The notes: generated by a model not told the origin, from the letters alone. Positions 34,345-48,322 are shown, counted from the stretch's first letter. The stretch: DNA of 64,000 nt from Cannabis sativa (GCF_029168945.1 NC_083601.1:33655660-33719659); one strand, 5' to 3'. Numbers and translations are program-made.

Positions 34345-35698
34345 ATGAGAAGGAACATGAATAACTTTGGAGCCAGAAAGGTACCAGGATGTAGTTAAAT
34401 AGAGATTCACGGTTATTGAGATTGATAGGAGAAAGTTTCAGGAATCGTAACAGCTTGGAAATTTCAAATTATTCAATAATTCAAGAAAGTGGGTTCAAAA
34501 TTTGGATATTTCTGCAGGGATTGTCAATTATATTGGTGACAGCAGCAAAATTTCAATAGCATTTTCTTCTCACACAATGTTGATGATGAAGAATTAAGCA
34601 ATCCAACTATGAAGATAGAGGATTTCGTTTTGCAAATACCTCTCTTTCAAATAGATTCAGTGCTAAGGTGGAAATGAGAAAGATGACATGACAACATTCA
34701 AGTACAAAATCTCGAAAGAAAGAAACATGGTCCATATTCTTAAATTTAAGGTAGCTAAAAGCCTTTCCTATAAAAACAGTATCAATCTGGTTCAAAGATT
34801 GAGTTGCTTTGTCCAACTTGTATTTTACTCTTGTATATTATTTCTTAATGAGATTGCTGTCTTCAACAATGAAGAACATAACAAGTAGAAGCAGTTGGAC
34901 TCTTTCAAAACTGATGTTGATGTGTATGCATTTTAGATTTTAAAGAGTTTCTCCATACTCGACTACGTATTAGATACTTGGGATTACCTGCAGATTTATT
35001 TTAAGCTTGTTTGTTGTATCTTTTAGAGCTTTTACACAATATATTTTTTGAAGTAAAAGTTAACGTTTCTTTTATATCAATAAAAAAACACAATTTCCTT
35101 GATCTTTGAAGCATTGCACAGAAACATACATACCTTGTTACAATACATAGATAGAAGTCGATATACAAGACAAACTTCTGGATATATAAAATGTAATGAG
35201 TACTAATTCCAGACTACAGATAATCATTAACATTACAATCACATCAGTTAGTTTGGAAAAATGACCAACAAACTTCTTAAGGATGACAAAATGAACTCAT
35301 CATTCTTTGAAAATACTACTTTATAGTATTAGAGATTAATTAGTAAAGCTCTTTACTGTTTTGTGTACAAGGAAACTAAACCTTTAAACAAATATCAGTC
35401 ATATTTAACGTTTCAAAATTCAGCCATTCTATTTCAGAAATATTCATTTCAGTAATGCTAACAAGTATGCTGAACTTACATGCCTAGAGAGTATTCTATT
35501 CACTTGTATGATTGTATCCTTCATGCTAATATTAGAAAGCACAAGGAAAGGTGACAATTATAAATTTCTCACACTTAAAATCACTCTTAGATACATCTTC
35601 CTTTCCTAAAACTTAATATAGTTGATATGCTACTAAATTCACCAACATAGTAAATTTCTTATGTTTCTTTGTCGTCATCGTGTCAATTTGTGGATGAT
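34345..35698. other. Intergenic / 3' flank of the MLO gene
   Basis: No gene recognised. On the minus strand the segment next to 35698 is the presumed MLO 3' UTR. The part near 34345-34950 is somewhat less AT-rich but shows no convincing exon. Confidence 0.45.
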
Positions 35699-38600
35699 TC
35701 ATTCTCTTCTCATTGGCATTGAAACAGATCTTGAAGGTTTATTTCCCTCAACATCCAGTGCAGCAGATGCAGGTACTGAAATACTTGGTCGAAGAAGAGG
35801 CGAACCTAACCTACTTGAAGTTTCATTCGCACTTACCTCAGTGACTGGAATAATAGAAGCTGGCTGCATTTCTATTCCATTATGTGTAGTTACAGATTCC
35901 GGGTGATCATGATAATGATTATCATCATATTCCTCAACCGAGATTACTGTGCTTGCATCCGTGTGTATAGTAGAATCATCATTGAACATTCCAAGCCTTC
36001 TTTTCCTCCTAGCTGCCTTTTTCCACCCGTGAATTGTCTCCCTTATTCTGTTTGGTATAAGGGCTGCCTTATAATTTGTTCCCATCTGGGAGAAAACAAA
36101 AATTGGTAAGCAGTTAGAATTTCAGTAGCTGAGAACCAAAGCAGCAACTAAAACAAATTTTCTCACAAACAAAACACACAAGAAAGTCATTTCTGTATCC
36201 AGATCTTTCACTAGCGGTACTTTAGATGTATACATTTTTTTTTCCTTTGCTAAGAGTATTTAGTCGTCCAAAGAAGAAAGAACCTTCTTCACTATAACCA
36301 TATGCAAATAATCATACCTGAGTTACCAATGCATACAGTGGCAAGGTACTGTAACTGCAGAGAAACTGCCCAGCAAACCTACAAGTGAAATCCAGAAGAT
36401 TAACACAAATGACCATTTAACCTATCAAGTAGATTACAGTGACATGATGAATTGTCTGCATACCCCAAAATCAGTCTTAAATACACAAGCAAATGATTCC
36501 GAATGAAGCAAGAATCATAACCAAATTGCCACTGCAATCAAATTAGTGAAGAAGATAAAAACTAGTTAAATTACACAGGTTTCACAAATTTTAAGCATAA
36601 CATGACTGTTTTCTGTAATATTGGCAGTAGGAATGGAAAATAAGTACCCAAAACCAAAAGAACGAAGCCAGTTCAAACGCGTTCTGCAAAAGAGAACAAA
36701 AAGAAATTATAAATAAAACAAAAATAATTACACTTTGGCTAATAAGACTGGTTAGCTTGTACAAGCTGTAACAGCAAATTGATGATCAGAAACTCCAATG
36801 GGTGCAATCATAGTCTCATAGAGATCATAGCTGACCTGGAATAGAACAAAATGGATCAGTGTTAACAGAAGCTCTGGCTTCTTAAACCAGAAAAGATCGT
36901 CCCTTGGCCTCATCCTTTCTCCATGAAGTCTTAAACCAGCATTCTCTAGTGCCAGGGTTGCAATGATATGCTGCAGCTTTGTGCCAATTAGAAGAACTAG
37001 CTGCACGTGACAATATTCAAAGGTTATCATTGCTGCAGCATATTGAAATGTATGGTGCTACACCTTATTGAAAAAGGAAATTGAGATTCAAAACTTACCG
37101 ATATTGGAATGATTGCAATCCAGAAATATAGGTTGGAACCTGTTATAAGGTACACAAAAGGGGAAATAAAACTTTCAGCCAAAGAACAATCTAATGTCAG
37201 CAAATTGTCTACAGTTAAAACAATCAACAGAATGGAAAACTTAATTTGAAGCAACTAAGTTTGTATCGAAACAGTTATTTTAATACAAGAACAACTACCT
37301 ATATGATTTCATTTTAACACTGTCATACCTTTTATATTAAACAGCATAAAAGCAACAACAAATCCCCATAGAAGACCACTGTAAGATTTAAACAAACAGG
37401 TATCAGCTGTTAATTTCTTGTTACAGCTTTCCCACATTAGTTAACAAAAAAGGTAAATAATAACACTAAAAAACAGTAAAATGTTCGAATTGAACTGGTG
37501 ATGACTATATTTGTTTTTTTTTTTTTCTGAGATTAAGCACTTTAAAACAGGATTAACATAAGGCAGCTTCAAGACAGTATCTTAATCCCACCAACCATCA
37601 TGGAACCCTCGTCAATTTTCAATCATTGTGATTGGTTTTTTTTTTGGTTATTATTATTCACCTTAGAGAGTGAAATGAAGTTTCTTCACAACAGTTTCTC
37701 TTTTATAGTATAGACTTCACAAACAGTACTACAGTTAAAGGGTTTACTGTTTGCTGATTAAGCTAGAGATAGGAGCTTTTTATTGTAAACTCTAACTTTG
37801 TTGTTTTATATATTAATATACGTGTCTAGTTTCTTTTTCAAAGAAAAGGTAGTAGACCTTCACAAGCACAATTAGATGAAGGTCATATAATTTTTAATCA
37901 ACCATTTAATCTACAAAGAGCCGAGGAGAACCTGTAGAAGAGTGTAGAGACTGTAACCTCCTATGACATCTTTTGCAGAATAGTGAATATTAGATAACTA
38001 TTGAGTGAATATTTTGGTTGCAATGTCTACCAGAAACAACTTGTTATAAAGAAGACTGTTGATTACCTCACACCCACTATCCTTTGGAACTCTTCTTCCA
38101 TGGATCGAATCATATAGCTGTGAAAATCATATTTTGGCGTGAGGTTGTGATTCTGCAAGAAACACACAATCAAGTAGTATTCAAAAAGTAGTATGCAGAT
38201 GTGAATGACAATCTAAAGAACACATTAATTGATAACAACTCAATGAAATAGAAAATTATTTATAAAAGAATGTAGAACAGTTCAGTGAAAACTTATAACA
38301 CTCTGGATCTCGCAACAGAAATGGCACTATTAAGATCTGCTAGGAAACTCGTTAAATTTTCCACTTTAATATCCTAAGCGTGTATAATTAATGCATTTCT
38401 TAACTTCAAATTATTTGACAAAAAAGCCACATATTAAGATGCATGGTTGACAGAAATTAATAAATATGCATTGAGGACCAGCTCAAAATCAAATGATACT
38501 TTGAAGAAGTGAAAGTGGTAGTTCTCTGAAGCAACGATGATGCATACCATTATGAAACCATTGCGCAAAGTCAAGTAATCCGCACGAACAACTGAACGTC

Positions 38601-41266
38601 CAAATTGGCGGAAGAAGCATGTCTGCATGACAAAGTCTGCAACTTCAGTACAAACTAAGAAGTTTGACCTACTCTAGAAACATAAAAGTGAATGGAAGAT
38701 CCACATGAACAAATAAAACATGGCTCTACTTACCACCCAAACGAGAAAACTATTTTTTACCACTGGATTTGATGACTGGGCTTTTACAAAGGTTACTTGT
38801 CTCCGCATTGTCAACTGCCTTGTCATCTCTGGAATGGAATATAGTCAGTTACCATTTGAAATCTTCATAAAAGGGAAACAGGTTTGCTTGAGTAAGCACA
38901 CTGAAAAGGCTTATAAAAAATGCTAGCATCCAAGCAGATGTAAGGATCCATAAGTTTGACATGGAACACTCGATAAATACAGAATAAGTATCACAATGAG
39001 AGTAACCTGACTTTTACTTGGTCTTCCCAACAACATATTAAGCTTACCAGTTAACGAATCATGCCGCTCCAAGTGTGCCTCCTCCTCCCATTCTCTCCAA
39101 CTGTGAATCTGGACATGATTACAGCATCAAACAATGCGCTAACATTAGAATTGTAGTTTTCACTCAAAGTAATAAAGGAAAAGAATTTCATCATTTCCTT
39201 CAGAAAGCAACTCAGAGATGGTACACTACAAACATAATTAAGCATTCAGCATAGAAGAAAGCAAGTCTCCTTGGCTGATATTAAATGTAAAAGCAACATT
39301 TTTTTTAAAAAAATATAGATAGAACAAAATATATAAGCTTCACTGAAGTTTATGAGAGCAAGCATAAATCTCCTTATCTGTTTTCTACCAGATCTAATGG
39401 CAAGTAATCAGGCAAACTCATAATCAGGAAATCTGTTATGCTATAATTTTATCTGCTGGACTAACTTAGCTGGCACAAAAAGATACACAAATTCTGTCTT
39501 ATATATGCCCTCTTTGTAACATCAGGAAAATCAAAATCTACTATTATCAAATGCAATTCGTCACACAAGAAAATTGTTAACATGATCAAATTAAGAAATA
39601 ATAGGAGGGTTTTAAGGAAAACTCTTCAAAGATGTTCAAAACTCTCAAATTACGTTTACTGAAATATTGTAGAGAATATCTTACCTTAACAATAGCCAGC
39701 AACATCGTTAAGCAACTGTAGGATACATGTGTTATTGCCATAACAAAGATGAAGCGATGCAACTGCTCAAGACCTTCATAGGAAACAAAAGGCTCGTGAC
39801 CCTGACAACAAGAGTAAATTTTCAATCAATCTTCACCATTTCACAGGTCCCATCTGGTCCTTGAAAAGGCAAGACAAAAAATTCTTATCATTTCAATATA
39901 TTCGTTTCTACCTTTTCGGTATATTATTTTCAAAAGCAAAACAATGCATAAGAAAAACTTTACTTCTCAAGAAAATTACTAATTTAAAGATAAGGGACAT
40001 GCCTTTTTGCAGGTATTTCGATCAATGCCATTCAATACTCTCCTAACTGTGTGTACTGAAGACATCAATAGTTTGCGTTCATGGGAGGAATGATCCTCAT
40101 TCTCATCATCAATCTCAGATCTTTTACATGGAGCAAAAGCACTATTATAGAACCTTGAAGGAATGCAAATATTGGCTATCAAGCTTGAGGTAGCTGTTAA
40201 AAGCAGAGAGATAAACCCAAGCAGCATCAACTCTGTCATCCAAGTTAAACAGGTAAAAACTTATCAGTGACAGCTCTAAAATATATGAAAGAAACTAATC
40301 CATTTGCAGTTCACTAATCAATCACACATAAGAAGGAAGGAATTCCATGAATATTGACATGTTTGCATACAACAGATCAGATACCTTCTTTCATTTTCTC
40401 CAATGCTTCAAGCAAGGGTTTTCTCTTCGTTTTCCGTAACCACTGAAACAACAGCACAAAGAGCCTCAAAATAAAACAATTGCTGATATAGCTTTAAAAT
40501 CAAATATATGAAATTGGCCAAAAAAAAATTGATCATACATGAAATTAGTAATCCATCAGCACAGTTTCTAAATCTTGTGAAGCTGGCTAATCACAGCATG
40601 AACACCTGACTCTATATTTATAATAAGACACTTGATTCAAGTTGAGTTGACCCAGCCATACCAAAAAATAATGAGATAGTAAAGGACCATTTTTTTTTTC
40701 TATCAAGTAATCTAGACGATTCCATATAATAAAACCACTCAAGAGCTAGCAAGACAAGAAAACAGAAAAGGTCATCCTTAATACAGGTTTGCACGCTAGA
40801 TGCCATGAAAACTTGAAAAACAAAATTCATCACATGTCAGTTTTCCTAAACTGTTTAACACAGTATGGTTTACAACCCCATTAAGGTTAAATTGAATCAA
40901 GCAACTTAATTTTTTGAAGGAGCTCAACACAGAAATGGACAAATGGGTGCCTTAGCAGTACAGAAACCTTACTAGACACATATATAGGGTAAAAAAAGTT
41001 CTCTTTTCCTCCACTAACAACCATATTATAATACAAAAATGTAAGAGTGTAGGCTAAAGACTAGCTTAAAACATACCTGATTAAACAGTAAACCCATTGA
41101 GGAAAAAAGAAAAAGAAAAAGTGTTAAGAGTGCCACTTACGGTGCTTAAACGGTGGATCGAGCGCTCCACAAGCAAAGACACTGCAACAAAGATTGTCAA
41201 GACAGTAGCAACAGACCATGTTGGAGTCAAGGCCAAAGATCGCATTTCTTTGTTATTTTCCTCCAT
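35699..41266 (-). CDS. MLO: MLO-family seven-transmembrane protein, MLO4/11/14-like clade
   Basis: Fifteen exons can be joined in frame (551 residues): 41266-41141, 40442-40385, 40232-40003, 39801-39685, 39108-39048, 38828-38734, 38622-38548, 38152-38067, 37378-37329, 37139-37099, 37000-36836, 36683-36648, 36531-36464, 36378-36318, 36085-35699. The start [20 protein letters not shown] is MLO-like. Conserved blocks include [77 protein letters not shown] and [21 protein letters not shown] calmodulin-binding helix follows ([17 protein letters not shown], about 437-453), then a Ser/His/Asp-rich tail. MLO proteins are plasma-membrane proteins linked to Ca2+ signalling; some clades govern powdery mildew susceptibility, while this clade is tied to root touch responses. 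The clade call is from memory of motifs. Intron 3 has a GC donor. Confidence 0.93.
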
Positions 41267-44190
41267 TTTATAAAATCCCCTCTTCAAACACTGCTAGCTA
41301 TTTCTTTTCTTTCTCTGAAGTAAATCCCAGAAGATAAAAACTAATAATGCCCTTTCCCAGTTGGCCACAATTACACAAACAGAACCAAAAGTTGAAAATC
41401 TATACTATATAGACCATGAAATTTTGACCCAAAACTGTTTTCTGCACTGTATGAATAAATAGACCACCCTATATTCTAAGCTATGGGTGTTCTACAGCTA
41501 TATTATCAGAACTTAGATACAATACACAAAGCATCACAAATATGAACTCAGAAAAAGGTTTTCTTTTTTTCTACCAAAAACCAACTAAAGTAGCTTTCTC
41601 TAATTGAATAGTAACCACAAACAGATAAAGTTGTTGTTTTGAGTAAAAAAACTCAACAAAAATGAACAAAGCTTTCCCCGTTTAAGCAGATCTTTTTACA
41701 AATTGCAATTAGACCCTCCTCCACTCTCCAGAAAGAGAAATCCTTTTTGTAACCCAAAACCAAGAAGGTTGAAGGAACAAGCAGTTCCCTGAAAATGGCA
41801 AATAATCAAACTGCTCCACCTACTCTCTATTTCTCTCTATCTCTAATAACCGGGCTTTAACTCTGTATGTAGCATCTGTTTGTTGCAGTCCGAGGAGGAA
41901 CAGCTTTTTCTCTTGTTCACATTGTCAGAAAACGGAACAGAATCCTGAAATATCAACCTTTACGAAAACACCACATTGACCTTTGAATGGATCTCTTCCT
42001 CTTCGGAAACGCAGCCAGAAAATAACGATAGAAAATCAATGAATTTCCAAGCTCAAAGTAGTAGCTGATTCTTACCCAATGCAAAAACTCTCTCTTAACT
42101 CCCCTTCGGTTTTTTATTTTCCTAATAAAACTAGTCCATAAAGAGAAGGAACAAAATAACTGAAACCCAGGAACGGTGATTATGTTTACATCACAATGTA
42201 ATATAATGGTATTATAATTTATATATAATGCTTCTAGAAGTTTTGCTCGTATTTACAGACAAATTTTCGGAAAAAATAATAATAATAGAAAATATAAACA
42301 CAGCATTGACCTTAACCAGACGAGATCTCAATCGCAATCTGTGTAATCATTTTTCTTTAAATGGACTTAATCCTGATTATAAATTATAATTTTTTTTTTA
42401 GTTTTTGTCTCATTTAATTCTAATTTGTATAATTATAAATTCTTATTTGCCTAAAAATTTGATAGTACATATTCAGCCATTCCGCTCGTCCATAAAAAAT
42501 AAATATACTTTTTATGGCATAATTTTATCAGCACAAAATAGAAGGAATTTTTTTTCTTTCAAAATTTACGTTCATAATTTGATAGTTAACTTGGATTCTC
42601 TATTTTTATTACAAATTAACTTTGAAAATATAAATTTCTTGTCTCAAATTCATTAACTCAGCTTCTAAAATATTAATAATTGTTCAAAAAAAATTGAGAG
42701 AAACGGCTCAATTATCCTTATTAATGACAATTATGAAATTATTTCAAAAAAATAAATTATGGAATTAGGTCCCCTAAGAAAATAATGGAATTAGACAGGG
42801 ACCGGGGTAAGGCGAAGATTACGGGGATTGAATAATTAGAAAGGGCTTCAATACTAAAAGAAAAATAACAGCTAAAAGAAAGAAAAAAGCATTTATATTT
42901 ATTTTTTTATTTTTTAAAAATTAAAATACTAAAAGCATTTATATTTATTACAAACATAATTATTATGTGTATTCATATAATATAATAATACTACGTGTAA
43001 GCCTTGACTCCTTTTGTAGCTAAATAAAATAATAAAATAATATATAATTTATAATATAAATATTTAAATTTAATTTTTAAATATATAAATATTAAAATTT
43101 AATTTTTAACGTTATAAAAAATATAATATAAATATTATTATTAAAAAAAATTAAATTTAAATATTTATACCATAAATTAATCCAAACAAATATTAATGCA
43201 ACTTCTCTAAAGTGTACCAACTATCAAACATATTTATCGTACCTTACCTTTTTTTTTTCTTGTTGGAATATATAAGGAGTTTGTAGGTATCTATTATGTG
43301 CGTTCAATGTTTTCTTGGTCTTAAAGGTAAAGAATATATCATTTCACATTTGTTTATCCATTTATTTATCACATATATTCTTTGTTTTTATCATTATTCG
43401 TTTTCTAAAGAAATAAAAAACGCTTTTTTAAAAAAAAGAAAAAATTGTTATTTGAGAAATCTCTTTGTCCATTTATTTTTTCAATAATGAATCTAAATAA
43501 TCTGAAATTTTAGACATATAATAAATATTCGAAGTGCAAACTGTAAGAGGAGACAAGGAGTGAATCTTCTTAATTATTTACAGATTTTTGCAACAACAAA
43601 CAATTGAATAAAAGAAGCACACACGTGTGCATGTGAAGCACTTGCTTAGTCAGGGTGTACAAGTACAAGTATAATATAAAATAAAATAAAAATACAATTC
43701 AAGAATTATATATATATTTTCACCCCTCCCAATTATAAGGAAAGAGGACAAAAAGAAGAAGAAAAAAATATAAGAGGACAGGAAGGAAAAAAAGAAAGAA
43801 AAAAGTTTTCCTCATTAAATTGAAAAATATATATCTATCTGGTTATCATTTGTAGAAAATTGACAAGCATATAGCAATAGCAGTACAATTATTAATATTT
43901 TTATCAATATCAATTAAATAAGAGTTTCTGTCAACAACAAAGAAACCTTTACTTTACTAAAAAGAGCTCTCTATAAAATATATGTGATTCATTTTGATTA
44001 TATATAGCTTTTGTAGTATAAATTAACAATAATAATGAACTTTATCATGTATATATAGCTAATAGGTTCGTTTCGCGGTATATATGTAATGTAACACAGA
44101 TAAAAGAAAAATCAATAAAGTAGTAACTAATAGTAGTACACTTGTGTATCACCAAAGCAATAGTACTAGTATATATATACATATATATAG
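41267..44190. other. Upstream region of MLO and intergenic DNA, no gene seen
   Basis: The first few hundred bases left of 42180 are probably the MLO 5' UTR and promoter (CT-rich on the minus strand). The remainder is strongly AT-rich with no coding signal. Open frames at 42405 and 43296 are composition artefacts. Confidence 0.5.
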
Positions 44191-44194
44191 GCAG

Positions 44195-44399
44195 GACGGA
44201 TCCATTAAGAGTGATGTCGAACAAAAATATTACTTTTTAAAAAATTAAATGTAAATTTTTTAATTTAATAATTATAGGCCAAAATAGTAGAAAAGTCCCC
44301 ACTAAATTAGATAAATTTAGTAAGAGTAATTATAATATAGCTATAAATATTTTTTTTATGATAAATAACTCCCCACAAAGTAAAAATCCTGGATCCGTC
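44195..44399. mobile_element. MITE candidate with 10-bp inverted ends
   Basis: The ends are perfect inverted repeats: GACGGATCCA at 44195-44204 and TGGATCCGTC at 44390-44399, around 185 bp of AT-rich non-coding DNA. No target-site duplication was found immediately outside, so the true ends may differ. Confidence 0.4.
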
Positions 44400-46194
44400 A
44401 CTTAAGACTCATATTTACTTTGAATTGATCATAGAAATTAGAAAAGAGTTGAAAAATAACAAAGAAGGTACATAGACAAAGAAAAAAAAAATTATATACC
44501 AAGTCTTTTTTTTTCCATACATATATACGTCATTTTTTTTTCTCTTTTTGACAAAATTCAATGGAGGAGACAGCTAGCTAGCTTAGTTAGCTATTTTAAC
44601 AAGTTGCATGTGCCTTCCATTATGGAGGATTTTATGCCATCTTCAACGTGTTTACGTAATATATATATACTCATTACTCAATCAACCAATCACAGGCTAC
44701 TTATTAAGTCCTCTCCCTTTTGGACCCACACACTGTCATATTCAGGTTAACTAATAATTCAATTGTAATTTGTGTATTCCTTTCATTTTCTTATATATAT
44801 ATTTAAACAGAAAATGAGAAAAATAAATTGTCACCATATAGTTAGAAATAGAAACCCACGCGTTTACGTTACTATATTACCTCATCTTTTTCACCAAACA
44901 TATTAGACAGTATGGCAATTGGCAAAACCATATCTGGGGTCATACTCATGGAGTCATATATATATATATATATATATACTACTACTACTCTAATTTGTGG
45001 ATTGTTATCATCATATATTCCATATTATATATGTTTTATTTTTATTTAATTTTTCAGAGAACAAGACTGCAATTATATTTCATCACTTTCTATAATATAA
45101 TTATATCTAATAGAATAGTATTTATATATGTAGTTTTGTTTTTTTTTTTTTGAGATAAAGATAAATCTGAAACTGTATTAATAAATGTTTGAAAATAATC
45201 GTTTACTTTTCACATGTATATGCGTACAAGCAGTAAGTGTTAATATATATGGTATGTCCGTGTGTGACTTTATGAGCTCAGCTGCAACTTCCATTTTGTA
45301 ATTTTAGCCCATTTTTCTATGTTTGCTACTCGTGAGGAGTGAGAGGACTGAGTAGTGCAGACACCGAGTCACTAATCAACCAATCAAAAGAATACTAAAT
45401 AAGCTTGTGAAATTGTTTCAAGTGTGTGGATTCTCTTTTATTATAGATGTCATTATAAATTAGTTAATTAAAATTATTATAGTATCTCTGTTTACTAGAA
45501 TCTTGCTTAATTATGGAAATTAGAAACATTCTCATGAAAACCCAAGTATATATGAGACAATAAAAAAGGGAAAAAATGGCACAAAAGAAAAAAAAAAAAA
45601 AGTAAACCAATTATCGTCTTTAGAAAGAAAAAATATTAAAGGAAGTATCAAGCACTACAAGTTGTGATATACTGTTACATTTCAATATCAGATCTCATAC
45701 ATTTTTATTTAATAAATAAAATAAAAAATTACTAACTAATTATAAAATTACACCATATACTATTTTTTAATTTTTTTTAAAAAATTTACAGTTTGAGTTA
45801 TTTTTGTAGTTTTTACGGTAGTTTCTATGTGGATGTCATATGAATTTTAATTGCGATTTAAATTACTTCGTTAGTTGTTGTAAAAAATTTCGTGTATAAC
45901 TTCGTAAAAATACAAATAAAAAAATGTTTCGAATTTTAAAAATGAAAAAACCCAAAAAGAAAATTGGTGTTAATGAATTTAGCCTATGATGACTTCTGAT
46001 CGTCCTTGTAAGTGCCATCACTAAATTTTGTTGGAAGTTTTATTGGAGTATATATATTTTTAAATGATTAATATATATTAATTGGCATAGCTAGACATAA
46101 ATATGAAGCATAAAATGGAACCAATTTAGTAACTAGTAAGTAATGAAATGTTGCATTCTAACGAAAACCAGTAATTAAGCAATTTAACATGTGA
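44400..46194. other. Intergenic, no gene seen
   Basis: AT-rich, with a (TA)n run at about 44957-44978 and a (CTA)n run beside it. No coding region or RNA gene was recognised. Confidence 0.5.
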
Positions 46195-46729
46195 TACTTA
46201 AAGGGAAACTTATAAAAGTAATGCTTTTTTACCAAATACTTTAAAAAAATACTGGAACACGGCAAATTTTACATTTTTACTGTCCAAACCTATTTTTATT
46301 TTTTTTATACTGCCCAGGCCCAATATATTAACTTTTATACTGTAAACAGCAACAAAACACAAACGACACCTCTCCTTCGTGGTTAGAGATGGACAAATCA
46401 ACACTAGAATCATAGAAACATAAGGAAAAAACCATAAAATCTGGCAAAGAGTAAAAAATTACTAAATCAACAACTAATTACTGTTTTGTAGTGTTATTTT
46501 ACTGTTGTTTTAATATGAAAAAAAGGTCACGTAAATGAAATATTGTGAAAAATGACAGGACATGGAATCTATACCAGTTCTCATAAAGAGCAATGGACAA
46601 TGGGAAAAAGAACATAATTATTTCAAGAGAATGTGACAATGCTCGAAAACAACACAACAATACATGAAAACAACACAGCAACAACTGAATCATACACATT
46701 GGAACACCAATTAGAAGAAGGAGGAGAGT

Positions 46730-46980
46730 CAAAAACAAGAGAATTTGAAAACGACAAATTCGACATAGTTGACTATGCGAAGCTGGTTGCTTAAAATAAT
46801 GGTAGAAAAACTTAAAAACAACAGTAAAAAACTAGATCCAAAAATCGACATCAACAACGCGAAGCTAATAACAGACAAACACCACCCAGAAGTTGAAAAA
46901 AGTCAGGCATACGAAGACAAGGAAACACTGAAGAAAGTTTAAAGCTACTACGCAATAACAACTTCCAATACAATTTTTGA
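46730..46980 (+). pseudogene. MULE transposase N-terminal remnant
   Basis: FDIVDYAKLVA and YEDKETLKKV correspond in order to FDFTDYAKLVA and YKDKETLISTLCYFA of the transposase at 18822. Stop codons follow each block (TAA after LVA, TAA after KKV). Non-functional. Confidence 0.7.
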
Positions 46981-47054
46981 AAACATATTTAATTGGGTTT
47001 CAGTAAGAATTTTTTTAATATCTTCAATAACAGAGTAATAACCAGAGTTTATAA

Positions 47055-47260
47055 CTCTGGAATGGTAGTATTCCGATCGGGTGTACTTGGATTTTCAATC
47101 CTATAAAAAAACATAAGAAAACACTACTAAAACAACACAAAAAAAAAAGAACATAAAAACAAGCACAAAAAATTCTGGAATGGTAGTATTCCGATCAGGT
47201 GTACTTGGATTCCCAATCCTATAAAAAAAACATAAGAAAACACTACAAAAACAAAACTAA
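47055..47260. repeat. Tandem ~118-bp duplication containing a GGAAT/ATTCC hairpin
   Basis: The block CTGGAATGGTAGTATTCCGA...CCTATAAAAAAAC...CATAAGAAAACACTAC occurs at about 47055 and again at about 47173 with few differences. Each copy has the self-complementary GGAAT-GGTAGT-ATTCC. Confidence 0.8.
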
Positions 47261-47872
47261 AACAACACAAAAAAAAAATAAAGAACATCAAAAATAAGCA
47301 TAAAAAAACATTAAAAACTAAAATAATGAAATGACACACCTCAATAACCCTTTTTCCAATTATGTCTTCAAACAGATCAGTTGATTGAACAATTTTCACT
47401 TGATATTTACCCTTTTCTCTAAGAGTTAACAAAATAAAACCAAAATAACAACAAGACATGGAGTCAAACAAACAGAAAACTATAAAATAGGACTAACAAA
47501 AAAAAAACATGCAAAAAAAAAGAGAAATATGAAACACAATCAACTTGAAAAAAAAAAAAACCCTAAAACAACACAAGATCAATAGAAAAAAACTTTATCA
47601 GATTCGGGAGACTTTGGAACTTTGACTCAAACTCAAAATCAAAGTCGGAGTTCTCCAACACAGATTAAGGGTATTTTGATTTAGTGTTCTTTGAAGTACC
47701 AGAATCTCATTTTCTTTTAGCAGGAACTGTGGAAGTATGGTTAAGAGGATTATCTTTCAAACTCTTCTTGTCCATTGATGCTCGGGTTTTAAAAATTAAA
47801 GAAAAAAAATGAAAACAAGATGAAGAAGAAGAACTGGACAAAGAAATCAAATAAAAAAAAAATATATACGTT

Positions 47873-47875
<3 letters not shown>

Positions 47876-47919
<44 letters not shown>
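47876..47919. repeat. (GA)n microsatellite
   Basis: About 44 bases of GA dinucleotide inside the MULE derivative. It generates Ser-Leu runs in two minus-strand frames that are not genes. Confidence 0.95.
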
Positions 47920-47921
<2 letters not shown>

Positions 47922-48322
47922 TGTTTTTGATGAAGAAAAAAGTGATAGATTTCGAAACAAAAAAAAAAATCCCTCAAAGATGAAGATGAATAAAGAAAGA
48001 GAATAATAAAAAGTAATATTAAATAGTGTAGGTGATATACTTATCATCAAAATTAAATTAAAAAAGAGAACATAATTGCTGTCACAGATGTGACAATACC
48101 AAGTCAAATTAAACTTTTAAAATGACTTAAAATATAATAATAAAAAAAAAAGCATGCAAGCTGTCACGTTTGAGTTAAAAATGAAACAATTTTTTTATTA
48201 AAAAAAAAACAGTATATTAGTATAAAATCAAACTAGTAAAAATGTTATAAAAAGCAAGTAACAGTAAAATTATAATAAAATTAAAAAAAAAATAGTATAG
48301 GGTGTAAATTTCCCTACTTAAA

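Larger units (their letters stand above)
46203..48314 (+). mobile_element. Deletion derivative of the Kaonashi-type MULE family
   Basis: The ends read inward GGGAAACTTATAAAAG and GGGAAATTTACACCC. The right end closely resembles that of the large MULE (GAGATTTTTACACC). TACTTAAA flanks it directly on both sides (46195-46202 and 48315-48322), an 8-bp match; extending to 9 bp costs one mismatch. Inside, 46740-46800 reads ENDKFDIVDYAKLVA, matching the transposase FDFTDYAKLVA region of the large element. The minus strand at about 47780-47640 resembles the basic N-terminus of its Ulp1-like gene. Everything between, including the DDE and protease cores, is missing. 2112 bp. Confidence 0.8.

Noticed and set aside
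47789..48107. Minus-strand frames with long Ser-Leu runs
   Set aside because: Translations of the (GA)n microsatellite.
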